Shown piece by piece: positions 21,410-33,800 of a stretch of DNA of 64,000 nucleotides. How positions within the stretch are numbered: position 1 is the stretch's first letter; every line of letters starts with the position of its first letter. Source of the stretch: Corynespora cassiicola (Eukaryota > Ascomycota > Dothideomycetes > Pleosporales > Corynesporascaceae); contig JAEUWY010000013.1 in the NCBI GenBank assembly GCA_022059125.1, positions 1,054,001-1,118,000 on the forward strand. The letters are read 5' to 3'. The translations under genes were made by a program, and so were the position numbers. Under the pieces are notes generated by a model that was not told the DNA's origin, made no database searches, and worked only from the letters and a program-made list of their open reading frames with translations.

Positions 21410-22570
21410 TATTCTGCCTGGCACACCAAATGATCTCAACAATCCAGGCGCCTTTTATCCCAGGAGCCCCCGGTCCAACTTCATCACCAACTCCCGATTG
21501 CTTCATGTTCCCAGGGTAATAATTGGCAAGAAATTTGGAACTGGGTTCTAAAACACAAGGGGATTGGGTCATCTTGAAGACAATATAATGTCACGGGTGA
21601 ATAGGTTTCGATCGATCATTTGCAGGTACATGTGGCTGGAAATACTTGGGCGACGGGATAGAGCCTCACGGGTGACCTGCAAGACTAGGAGCCCGCCTCT
21701 AGGTTGATTAGGTCAATGCAGGAAGGCCATTGGGTACAATACAACTCATAGCTGGTGATTTACAAACAGAACTGGCTTGCAAATGTGCGAGCTTACACCA
21801 TCCATCGTCGTTTCAAACTGTGATACAAGGGCTCCACGCTGCATTGCTTGATGCGTTTGAACGTGGCATCTAGACACTGCCACAGACACTTGGTTGCACA
21901 CAACCACGGCTCAGATGGCGGGCGTGAGACGACCTTGTCCAATACACTCACTCTAGACCCGAAACTTGCAAGAGCGCTAACTTGGGGTCTAGAAAATCAG
22001 GCACAGCAACTGTGCCCACGTATCTCCATTCAGAGGCCTTGTAAGGCGCCCCGTATGTCCCCGCCGTTGTCAACTAGGCCATTCATAACCGCTAGGCTGC
22101 ATCGACTATTGGAGCTATATGCCTTTTTTGTGAGAAAGTTACGGAGAGGGATAGTTCAAGGGTACTATTGAGCCAACCACACGGTCTTCAACCAATGGAA
22201 TACCACGGTCCTTGACCCCCCATGTAGAGATGCTGGGGTCCGGCTGTTCAGGGGACAGAACGCCTTTTGCTTCTTCAGCTGTACGTGATGGGATTTCCCG
22301 AGTGCAGAAGGACGATTATCATTGGGGGCCAGACGGGTATCGACAATTGCCCATCAAATCATGCGCATGGCGATGTCCCAAGCCGGAAGGACTTTGCTCT
22401 TTTTTGTGTTCTTGCTTTTTCTCTCATTCATTTCTGCCCTCTCATACCCGGCAGGCCGATCGCTGCGATAACGCTCGGGAACCCCGATTGGACCCAGCTG
22501 ACGATGGGATATCCCAGCAGCCAGCCAGCCATGCTGCATGCGGCTCCCATGCTGCATCCTCCCATCCTCC

Positions 22571-22591
22571 CATCCATCCATCCATCCATCC
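22571..22591. repeat. (CATC)n microsatellite
   Basis: Five tandem CATC units in a region already rich in CATCC. Confidence 0.85.
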
Positions 22592-22978
22592 TCCACGGTC
22601 GCTACATGGCTACATGGGCCCTTGGCCACACATGCCGCATCTCAGACTGCTCCCCACTCGAGAACCATGCCCGCAGGCTACGTGACGGCCTCGCGTATGG
22701 GTGGCCGGGCCCTTGGCTGACCGGCCGACACCCCGCGCAGGATCCTCCAACGGACGGAGGAGGCGTGCACTGTTGCCGGTAGTCGAGGCGCGAAGGAAGG
22801 GACTGCATGGTGGAAAGGAGTGTGCTTACGGGCGGACGTGCGGGCGTGCAGATTGGGCGGTCTGGGCAGGTGGGTGTTCGCATCGGGGGAGCAGGTGGTT
22901 GTGGTGTGGTGCGTCGGTTAGGGTTGCTCGAGTGGGTAAACCCATGTGGGCTTGCCCTGATGGGTCGTTGGCCGGATG

Positions 22979-23029
22979 CTACCTACCTACCTAGCTACCT
23001 ACCTACCTAGCTACCTACCTACCTACCTG
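22979..23029. repeat. (CTAC)n microsatellite with regular TAGC interruptions
   Basis: About 50 bp of CTAC/ACCT units, interrupted twice by CTAG. The same ACCT/AGGT words recur elsewhere in intergenic DNA (near 24,135, 55,040, 55,070 and 58,150). Confidence 0.9.
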
Positions 23030-26000
23030 CTCCCTTTGTGCTTGTTCTACAGGAGCTAGACGCTGGATGCGGATAGTGTCGCAGTGACGGCGCATACACG
23101 TCTGGATTGACTGACTGATGACGACCAGAGAAGTTGAGGCTGGACACGCGAGTTTGAGCACAAAAAACCCTGCCTTCTTTTCCCTAATCCCTGGTTTGCG
23201 CGTGGTTTGCCCGAGATCGGGATTTGCTTCTTTTTTCTTTGCTTTTTTCCCTTCCCCCCCTGCTTACTCTTTTATTCCTTTTCTGGGTAAACGGTATTTT
23301 GGCGAAGCCCTCCTTCGGTATCGAGATTCTTTCAGTGGGACATGCGGGGTGTGGGTGGGGGGAAGGAATGGAATCCCTGATCAGCGGCACTTCGGCCTGC
23401 TGAATGTCACGGTTCGATTGCGCGTTCGTGTAAATAACCATGATATATCATGCTCGCCATTAATTTAAAATCGAGATACTCATCGGGATTTGCACCATGG
23501 TTCTCGTACTGTGGGTGAGCGCTGGTACGACCGCAGTCCATGATGATGGGTACGTGAGGCAGTACCGATACCCTGTTTTCAGCCCTCCCTCCCTCGCTGT
23601 GCATATACCACGTGCTGGAGTACAGGAAAGAGCTCGCTGATCGGCAGGGTACCTCGCTGTGTGGCGTTATCGAGAATCGCAGACGAAGGCAGCTCGCAGT
23701 GTTGTATGAAGGAAGCTACGGCGCGGCTGGCGGTTGGCTTTCACATCGAGGAGCGGACACGCAGACTTCCGGCCCCAGGTTCCTGTGCCGTAGACCTGCG
23801 GTGCACCTCCATGGAATCCCCTTTTGCCTTTTCGCCTCTTCTTGCCTTCTCCCACGCAGCCGAGACGGGTTTGAATACGAGGAAGGATTGCGGCGTTTTC
23901 TCCGGGCCATTTTGAAAATCCCGTAGCGCAGCCTCGTACCGCCGATGATTGATGGTCTGTCAGCCGTGTTGGTGGTGATTTAGCCGCGAAAGCTTGACAT
24001 TGATGAATTGTTGGCGGCTAGACGCATTTTGGAAGAGCAAAGAAGCAAAGAGTGCGATGGAGGAAGATGTTAGAACCCAACGTGTGCTGTTAATGTTGCG
24101 AATAGATTTGCTGCGACTCATCTCGGGGGTCCCTACCTAGGTACGGTATCAAGACACAAGGCGCGTGATCGCCGGCGCAAGGGGTCTCAAGGTGACGGCA
24201 CCTGCATTTGCACACGAATACTTACATGAACAGCGGTGAAAGTGTGTCGTTAGTATCCAGAGTATCAATCATTGAAGAACTGCAAGTATGGGATCAAGAA
24301 AACCCATGTGGTAGAATATAGACCATCCATACAGTGGACGTACATTATCGACCATCGTCGAAACATGCACTTTAACAGAATCTTTGGTTTTATAACTCTT
24401 CGGCAGACGAACAATTGTGAGCAAATCATAAAATGGCTTTTTAGCTAGGAATCACAAACGACCTACATGAATGCCTTTGTATGGCTTTCCTTCAGCTCGA
24501 AGCTGTTGACTGGCACCTATTACTTGCTGTTAAAGTTAGCAGACCTATCAAAACCTTTCAGCACTGAAGCCCAAACTCTGAACCGAGTCTTCCACTATGA
24601 TAATGATTGCGGAAAATAGCTCCGTCCCATTTTGCCCTTGCAACCCACCTCGGACGAAATTCTTCTACAGGCCCTCCCCGAACACCCCGAAAGACCTACC
24701 ATCCCATCAATCCCACGCTCACCCACCGACCACTCCCTGAGCCTCACCTCCGACCTTCCAAAAAAAAAAAAAACTCCCACCACGCACAGCCAAGTCCGTC
24801 CCCAACACCAACACCGACCGACATACGTACCTCCTCACCCCTACCGCACCCTGCCCAAGCCTGCCCAAAAAAGACCACCGCCACCGCCCGTCCCTCTCCT
24901 CTCCACTCCTCCACCCACCCCCCTCGTTCCAGATCGCTGCGTTAAATTTCCGAGCGGCGGAATGCTCGGTGGAACATGATGCCTCCCCCGCCCGAGCGTT
25001 GGGTAGGATCTCCACCGCCTCCCCCTGCTGTGTAAGAGCGCGAAACCTAGGCCCGGCGGACAGTAGGGATCCGAGAGCGCGGGAGAGAGGGACATGGGCT
25101 TGATAAGCTGTTGGTAATGAGTTCGGTGGCGGGGGCGTTCGGAGAGCGAGCGTCCTTGTCTTGTAAATAAGGTTTTGTTGTGCGATATCTTTGCTACATG
25201 ATTAGTAACACGTTGAGTGATCATTGACAGCGTCCAGAGCACACTTGATCGCTCATGCACTGCCCGTCTACGCACCAGCCCGCGTAAAACCCCCCATCTC
25301 ACCGCCAATATTTCGTTGCCTCCCCGTCTTAGGAATATAGGCATTCGGCGGGACCCACGATCTGCCAAACGCACCCGCCCACCCACGCCTATCCCCCATC
25401 CCATCCCATCTCCCCACTCGTATCCTCACGCCGTTGCAAGCCCTGCTCAGCCTAGAGCCCAACATTACCCATCAAGCCATGCTTCCGCTCTAGAACGCCT
25501 CTCTCTCCCCGCGAGCATCCGTATCCGCATCCGCGCCTTTGCCCTCATCACCTTCGCCCACGCCCTCGTCCTTTCCAAGCTCAGGCCCCACCCACCCTTA
25601 CTCGTCGCCCCTCCAAGAAAGCCTACGCGGAGCCCACCCCGTCCCCTGTGGTTTGCGGTTCGGCAGTGGGCGCGCATCTGCCGCGCGGGGGCCAGGGTGC
25701 ATGCCATGATCCAAGCGCGCGCGCGCGCACGCACTCTACCCTTCCCATGCGCGGTTCCTTGGTAATTACACCTCAGGCGGAGGCATCTTCTTGGGTAGCT
25801 ACTCAGCCAGCCAGTCTGGAGTCATGTCACATAGTCAATTCGACGACGGACATGGCGCGGGCAAGATTGCAAGGACGATGGTCGGTGAGGGACGGGCCGT
25901 TCAAGGCACGGCTAGTGTGCCTGTCTGGTGTACAAACGCAGCAATTGTACGCTCAGGACGTATTCCGTAGCCGTAGGGTTCCGGGGGGATGGGAGCGGCG

Positions 26001-29000
26001 GGCTTCAGGCTTCGAAAGGGTCCACAGGGGGGGGGGGTTTGGTGTACTCGGGGCCGATCTGTCTAGACACCTTCATGGACGTACATGTTGCACTGGGATC
26101 GAGTCCGGTTCTGTGAAGTGTGTCCTGCAGAGCCTCGGCTGTGATGAGAAGGGCGGTCTCCGTCGACCACGTTGGGCAATATCCGCCCCACTTGCTGAAT
26201 CCATCTGGCTACTACGCGTTGGGCTACGGCGGGCAGTTGCAATGGATCAACGGCTGCTAGATTCCGCCTTCGTCCTTGCGCCGTCAGTCGTTGAGCCGCC
26301 CTCGAGCCGCGTGACGTCGTGCGCGCAGCACATGGGTTCGGACGAAAATGTAGACGTGTGCACATGTACGGGAGAACGATAGTACGATATTCCAGGGCGG
26401 AGCATTTCCGTGCGTGGTTAGTCCTTCCGCAATGACCTTAGATCCATGCCCTACTCGTCTTCACCTCCCGTGTGCTTGCCCTTTGTTTTCGTGAATCGTG
26501 AAGCTTCCTGCGCAATTGGGCACCAACGACCCCGAACCCAGCGATTCCAAGTTCCCTCTCCCTTCTCCTCGCCCAGGCCCAAGGAGCCCACTTCCCGCCT
26601 TCTTCACAACAAGGCCGGACAAGACGGAGCCGTGGTACGAGCATTACGTAGACGTGCCATTGTGTCGATATTTGCCAGCCGAACTAGACGTTGGCGATGG
26701 TGACGACGGGGCAAGGGCGGCGACATGCCGGGCCTATATGTGCCAAACATATCACCATGTCTCCGGCTGTCCTGCCGATAACAATGCGGCATCGATGCCT
26801 ACCGAACCCGTCCTAGGTGGGCAGAGATGTGCAGCGGGTCCAGACATGCGCGGGACGAAAAACCGTTGCCAACCCCCAAGTAGCGATCCCGCTGTTCCGC
26901 AAAGGATGGACCTTGTACGTGCAGCGCGCAGACCTACACAAAACACACAATGGCGTGACTACGTGTGCACTTGTCTTCGGGTCTCGGAAATATCATCTGA
27001 AAGGGGGAGACGGGGGGAAGGGTCGAGCTCGCCGGTTCTGGAGTCTTGCCGCATGCCGCGGCGACGGTCAAAGGCAAGTCGTCGGCATCATGTCTCCGAC
27101 ACGGCTTGGCACGCGCACGGGCCCTGCACCGTCCCATCGTTCCTCCGACGGTCCTCCAGAATGGGCAGCAGGATCAACAACATGTATCTCTCAGGGAAGC
27201 AAAGGGGAATTGAGCAGTCGGACGAGTCAGACTGCGCGGCAGGTCTCTCGGCTGGGTCGACATTGTATATTCTGCGAATTCTGTGCGCCTTATTGGTGCG
27301 CGGCCGCGTAACTGGCATCGTCTTTTCGACCAGGTGCCGTGCCTATACCTCCTTTGGCATCGGAAGTGATACCCTTTGTCCACGTTGTTGATGGTCATAC
27401 CAGAACCCCACTGACAGCGCCACCGACGGACAGAGCTGGTTGAGAGCAGGTTTTCGCTTTTTTCTTCTTTTCCCAGACGGCCGGTCGAGACGTGCGCAAG
27501 CGACGTTTGGCCATGTGTTTTTTTCTCCCCTCAGCCTCTTCCTTGGTTGAGAGGGAGGGGGTTCGCCTGCCGTGCAACGTGTGTCGAGAGGGTCGGGGCA
27601 AGCGATTCTAGATGCAATACTGGGGCCGGGAGGTTCAGCCGTCTAGACTACAGGTCGCCTGTGCTCGACCATGGCCTCGCCTGGCCGAGGCGAAACGGGG
27701 CCGTTGCAGGCAACATGCCGCATGCAGTAGGTGGTGAAGAAGGGAGACTTGGTCGGCCTCGACAGTCAGGCGACGCGTTGGTCCCGCGGAGAGCGAGTAA
27801 TGACGGCGTAACACGGTGGACAGGAGAAATGTGGAAACCAAGGCGTTGAAAGCTTAATAGTAGCGCACTGATGGGTGATAGTCCGGATGTCGAGCAAGTC
27901 AAGGGATTCCCAGGGCTGTGGTTCTGCGAATTGGGGGCACTGCGGCCGGCCTGTTCCCTACCCTTCGACAGCGGCCTGTCAGACAACTGCCAGGCACGTG
28001 CGGCAGAACCCAGGGCATCCCCGCGCAACCCAATATCAACAGCCGCCACCGGCATATGCCCCAAACTCTGACATTTCTTCACGTGCTGCGTGTGCCGGCG
28101 CGCTGGGCAATTGGAAAAAAAAGGAACAAGAGGAAAAGAAATGGCATCGTCCGTGTGTGTTCCCAACAAGCCTCCGGCAGTTGAGCCTGCGAGCCACGGT
28201 ATCGGGTTGGTCAGGTTCATGCAAGCCTTGGTAGACGGTCGCGCGCGGGGTGTGCATTGACGAGTGAGCTTGCATGCATTGATCGAGAGCGGTGTGAAGG
28301 ACAACGACGTGCGCGCGGAAGGCGTGGGACTTCTTCAGCTGGGTGCGCGAGACCCGCCAGACCTGGTTATCGGGAGCTCGCGCGCTGAGCATCTGAGGTA
28401 AGAAGTCATCGTTGAGGCCATGGTACGCGCGGCGCCATCGCGCGCGGCGAGTCCATGTGTGTGCGGCTGGTGTTTGAGGATACGAGGCGAAGGATTGCCA
28501 TCGTAGGGAAACTCCCCCAGGTGCATCGAAACAATTGCAACCAAGGGGCAGGCCGAGTTCTGCGAAAGCCTGCTTGCTCCATTGGGCTGGTCTTTCGCAG
28601 CAAAAATGTGCCACGCAGAGGGATGCCAGTCGGTGCAGGCAGTAGGTAGCACAGCCCATAATCAACACTTTCCCAATCCACCACCTTCGTCGCGGCCTGT
28701 CTGGCCAAGTCTAGACAGCGGTCGAGTTGGCACAGCTGGTGGCATTGTATCCTCCGGCAGCCTCGTCTGGCCCAGCCAACGCCCACGGTAGTGCAGGGAC
28801 GGCGTGCCGTCTGTACTACCCGCCGACTCCACCAGACACGCCCGTCGGGCCCCACTACACCAGCTCCATTCGCCGTGTAACCAGTCAGGCCATATGCCCC
28901 TCCCACAAGAAGACTATCGTACGAGAAACACTCGGGTCGGGCGGATGGGCGAGGAGCAGGTTGCACAGCAGGACTGCTGCACCATGTCGTCTCCCCCCGA

Positions 29001-29581
29001 TGTGAGTACCCGTGAGGAATGCACCCAGGGAGACCCGTCACAAGGACGGGAGATCGCCAGATACAACGGCAGGAATTGGGGAGCCCAGGTTCCAACGTCC
29101 TGGGTGCGTCGCTTCTCGTCCAAGGCTGCGAGGCTGCCTTGGTTCGGCATTAGGGAGGCGACGTGCGGGACTGAAGTTTCGAAGGGGGCATGGATGGATG
29201 CTGCATGACGGTTGGATTAGTGAGGAGCAGAATGAGCAGAATGAGCAGCACATGAACAAGCAGGGGCACTGTTAGATTTCCAAGAGTCCCTGCTTCCAAC
29301 CGGAACGCAGACCCCAATTGTCATTTTTTCGCACAATAATTGGCGGGCAATGCTGGCCATGATGTTGACTGGAAGCCACGCCCTTTTGATTACAATCAAT
29401 GGTCGTCTGTCAAAATAGCCCACTCTCCCATCATGTGTCCTAGCGACCCCTGCCAGCCAAGGTGAGAAAAGCAGAATGAAGTGAAGTGTGTGATGAAGGA
29501 TCATCAGCCGCTCGCAATGCTCGCAAAACCGCGTCGTCGTTACTCGTCGTCTCAATCGTCATGGCCAGGCAGCGGTCACCA

Positions 29582-30895
29582 TCAGGTGGCTTCTGCGCCG
29601 GATGCTTGTGTGTCGTCGTCTTGGTCGACGTGCAGTGCTCGAAGCTTAGCTTCGACGGCACGGATGACATCTGGGGAGAAGTCGGCATCCTTTTTGACCC
29701 GCTTGAGCCTATTTTCAGGGTCAGTCTGGAGGGGCACGATGGAGGAAGAGGAGGGAATGACTGACGGTTTTCTGGTGCACTTGTCGCACCGCTCGTGACC
29801 GCATCCTGGACACTGGGGGATTCCTTCTATGAACAAGCTCTGGCACTCTTCGCACTCCCACCGCACGCGGGTCCTGGGCTTCCTCCATATCCGCCTCACG
29901 TTCTGCTGCTCTTGCTCTGCCTCGCTGTCGGACTCGGGCTCGGCGTCGCCGGGGTAGCCACGGGGCCACTTGTTCAGCTTTGCGGGCTCGCGAGGACACT
30001 TTGTACACCGGACATGACGGCACGACTCGCAGACGGTGGCGGTCGGAGGGATGAAGAGGGCCTCGCACTTGTGGCAGGTCCGTCGGACGCGCTGCCTCAC
30101 GGGCTGGTAGACGAGCTCGCCGCCAGTCCTGGACTGCACCGTCAACAGCTTCTTCTTCTTGGGCCTCTCGGGGCCAGCCTCCTTTTGCTTGCCCTTCTCG
30201 ACGGGGGCCTTCTTCTTGGGATAGCGCGGGCACTTCTTGCAACGTTTGTGCTCGCACTTGGAGCACGTCTTGTCGGCACCAAAGGTGGTGCCGCAGTGGT
30301 GGCAGTTGCGGTGGACGCGCATGCGGATAGGCTTCTCGACACGCTGCACGCTGATGGGATGGGCGGGGGGCGCAATCCAGTCGTTGGTCTCGAGGGTGAG
30401 GCCGTACTTTTCAAAGAGAGCGCGGGCCCGCTCGTGCTGGAGGGCGCTGCGGTTGAGCTCCTGGGTCACGGGCTTCTTGTCGTGGTTGTCGTCGTCTTCG
30501 TCTTCCGTTTTCGCCATGGCAGCAACAGCAGGAGGAGTGGCAGTAGTGGCAGTAGCAGCAGAGGGTGCGGGTGCAGTTGGTGTTGGTGTTGAGGTTGGCT
30601 CGGCGGGGCTGGCCAGCAGACAACGAGACAATGGTCAGCGGGAAGGTGCAATGCAATGCAATGGCGGGGCGGCAGGTGGTACTCACGCAACTTCCTCCTT
30701 CCTTGCCGGCGCAGGCGTGGCAGGCGTGGCAGGCGCGGCCGCCGACGACGAGGCAGTCGCAGTCGCAGGCGCGACGCTCTTGGACGACTTCTCCCGCTTG
30801 AACACACTGCTCATCCTCTTCACATACTTTCCCAAGCTCTTGCGACGGTCACCCTCGTTGCCATCAGACGGGCCTGAGCCCGTTGGCGTCGACAT
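29582..30895 (-). CDS. protein with three tandem Cys-rich zinc-ribbon-like modules
   Basis: Exons 30,895-30,687 and 30,608-29,582 flank a 78-bp intron (GTGAGT..GGCCAG, branch GCTGACC) and give 411 aa. Residues 1-70 are basic then Ala/Pro-rich (KSLGKYVKRMSSVFKREK). A short helical segment follows (ALQHERARALFEKYGL). Then come three copies of one module, R-x-R-x-x-C-x2-C-x(9-11)-C-x2-C-x-H-x-R-C-x2-C: CHHC/CSKC/CKKC, CHKC/CESC/CTKC and CEEC/CPGC/CDKC, separated by Lys-rich and acidic linkers. Six Cys and one His per module suggest metal binding, probably zinc. No RING, GATA or C2H2 consensus fits. Function unknown; nucleic-acid or protein binding is an inference. No membrane span. Confidence 0.75.
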
Positions 30896-33800
30896 GGCGG
30901 CCGGATTCCCAAGCTCAGGTGCGACGGGGCGGCGGCGGTGTGTCTGGTGTGTTTGGCGGCGACGAGCAGCTGGGCCGAGATGGATCGAGCAGCGAACTGG
31001 TGGAGGTGCAGGTGGTCGAGTTAATGAGCTGACATGCAGGCAGTTGGTGGTCAAGAGAAGGATCCCGGGAACGGGCTACTGGAGCGGGCGGCGGCGCCGA
31101 CGGCGTGGGCAAAAGGCAAAACCGGCGCGGCCAGGTCGACGCAAATTCTAAACGGCACACGCTCGACGAGGGCTCGGGGTCGAGATGCTGCGGCGAATGG
31201 GCAAGAGGAGGACTCGTCTGCGGGCGTCCAAGGTCGACTGGGCAAGGCGGTGCGGTCTACTGAGTATAACGCCTGGAGCCGGGTGGTGGTGCGTAGACTA
31301 TGTACCCACGGGCGGAAGGCCATCAGGCCATGGCCGGTATTCCAGTAATGTGGCACTGTGGATGCGACCCCGAACCACCGCACACAAGCGAGGACAGCAC
31401 GGCCGTGCAGACGTGCAGACGTGCGCCAGGCCTGTGCAGCCGGGCAGGGCCTGCGGGCAGGGCCAGAGGGCGGTTTCGGTCGCTTTGGGCAGCTAGCTGG
31501 GCCTCGAAACCGGCATGCCCCCGCCCACGCAGCCCCGGTGAGGCCTGGTGTGGCCTGGTGTGCATTTTGTTATTGCTGAGACGTGGACGGCTGAGTTATC
31601 CAGTTATGCACGGCCAGCGGCAGGCGACGACGCCCACCCAGTGCCCACCACCGCCCGCCAGCGCCCACGAAGCCCTGGGAGCGTCCCGACAGCACGGAAA
31701 GACCGGAGCACTGCCTGCAACCCGCCTAGCGCCAGCGCCCCCGGCCTCACGCCCTCCGCGGACCGCCTGGCGCGCTCGTGCCCTCTGCCATCACCACTGC
31801 CCAGGTGCGTGCACCCACCGCACCGCTGCACTGCTGCTCCACTGCACCGCTGGTCCGCCTGCTAGTCCAGTGCGGTGCTGATGAGACCACCATCACCAAG
31901 TCCAGCCTCCGTCACGCTCCCTCGCCCTCGCTGCCCGCAATCTGCCGGCTGTCGACAACAATACCCAGCAAATGGCCGCCGCTGCCGATCCTGAGCCTTG
32001 CCAACTCCGCTTCCACATTATATTGCCCTCATCTACCGCTGCACACCACCGCATCGGTCTACGCCCGCCTGCAGACCATAGTAGACCGTACCTAGCAGCC
32101 GCCGTCGTCCTTCGAGAACATGCACCGCTAGCTCTGTCTCGCCATCCACCCCGCCGGCCTCGCCCGCAGACGTCACGCCAACCCTCCCGGGTCTTCTTCG
32201 TCTCCAGGTCCTCGCTGCTTCACCTTCAACTGTATCCTGACGTCGTCCCCGGCGCCCCGCCCCCATCTCCTGACTGAAGGCCCCATGAGTCGCCTTGTTT
32301 GCGTCACGTCCAACTCCGTCGTCGCGGCGGAGGACCGTACCACGCTGCCCTGGTTGCTACGCCGCTGCAGTGCTTCCCCGGAAACCCACCCCATCAGCAC
32401 AGCACTGCATCCCCCACCTCTTTTCCCCCGCCGCTTTCGCGCCCACTGCACATCTCACAGCCCGTAGCCTGATCCAGGTTGCGCTGCTCGTAGCGCTTCT
32501 TCACCGCCTCAGAAGTGTCTGGCATCACTTGAGCCTATTTTTTTTTTCCCGCGCCAGTTTCGACCTTGACCCCATGTGCTCGTCCAGCATGCAGTCCGAG
32601 GCGGCCAATGCATCGTCCCTTCGAATCCCATCCCACGGTGGCAGGCCCAGAAACATGGGCGGGGTACAAAGATGCCCCTGTCTCTGCCTGCGTCGACCAA
32701 TGATGAACCAACGCCAAAGTGCCCGCATGGTGCTTAAACCCTTCCGACGGATCACGACGACATTTGCGGCACGGCCAGTTGAGACAGCCAAATAGTTAGG
32801 CTGTGAAATCTTGAATTGTGATGGCCTTCCAGCCTCGGTCGCCCAAGCTGTGATGCGGCGCTGTATGGGGCCTCTGATCAACCAAATCCTTTTCTCTTTG
32901 TCTCATCCTGCAAGCGGCTGAAGTCGGCCAATATTGATTCACCATCCATTTCAGACTTCATTCACTCCGTCCAGGACCCCGCGGCGTGGCAGCCGCAAGA
33001 TGAAATGGTGCTGTGCCGAGGTGAAGCTTTGACTGTGAATTGCAACATGTCGATGACACGTCAATCAGCATATAACCCTTCCGGCGCCAGGCTTCCCTGT
33101 CTGTGAACTTTGCTTTCCTCTAGCCGCGCAGAGAATGCTGCTCTGGCTACTACATGGCCAAAACTCTGAACTCTCTGGCGGCTATTGCCTCTTCCTAGGC
33201 AAGTGTAAACACGCATGATTCGACGCCGGTCACGTTTCCCTGTCGGACCCGTTGTCAAATTGGAATTCCAGCCACGCATGAGGACGCCCTTTAGGGCGAC
33301 TACTTTTCAAAATCGAAAAAGGGATCCCTCGCCTGGCAGCCTGCCTCAGGGTTGACGTTGAGGATTATCGTCCATTTGTGGCATAATCAGTGGCTTGTTG
33401 CAAAGAACTGTGGCGTTCGTCAGGAAGGGCCTCTTTCGAGCCCGTCCCGAACTTCATAAACTAACGTGAAACACTCAGTAAACTCTAACCACTGCCAACA
33501 GCACATGAACGCTCGCGTCTGTTAAAATCTTCCGTGGTCCCAATCTCTGCGACCTGAACCAAAAACCTTATCGATTTGGTGATACGTCTTCGTCCTAGAC
33601 CCATGGCATATGAATGCCGAACGTGATGGACGGGTCCATCAAACAGGGCCCCTGCTGCGATCAAACGAGCGTCTCCACTGCCTGCGAGTCATTTACAACT
33701 AGAGCAGCCTAGAGTCTGTTGCTTGCCTCATCACCACTCTTGCCTTGTCCTGGTTGATGCCTCATCCTCTTGAAAGCTGCAGATGCGATCTGCATGATCA

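Larger units (their letters stand above)
21410..29581. other. 8.2-kb gene-poor region
   Basis: No frame here shows convincing protein composition. The longer ones (26,498-27,391; 28,036-28,668; 28,406-29,095) overlap open frames on the other strand and give Arg/Pro/Ser-rich shuffled peptides typical of GC-rich non-coding DNA. Simple repeats occur: CCAT at 22,571-22,591, ACCT at 22,979-23,029, a poly-A run at about 24,761, GCGC at 25,711-25,727 and a nine-G run at about 26,029. The palindrome TACCTAGGTA occurs near 24,135. No tRNA or rRNA was recognised. Confidence 0.5.

Noticed and set aside
25217..25765. 182-codon Pro/Arg/His-rich frame
   Set aside because: Low-complexity translation of C-rich DNA with no homology-like motif.
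26498..27391. 297-codon frame on the plus strand
   Set aside because: GC-rich shuffled composition, open frames on the opposite strand, no domain, no plausible start context.
30896..32500. Long frames on both strands upstream of the zinc-module gene
   Set aside because: GC-driven open frames with Ala/Pro/Arg-rich translations and no consistent splicing.
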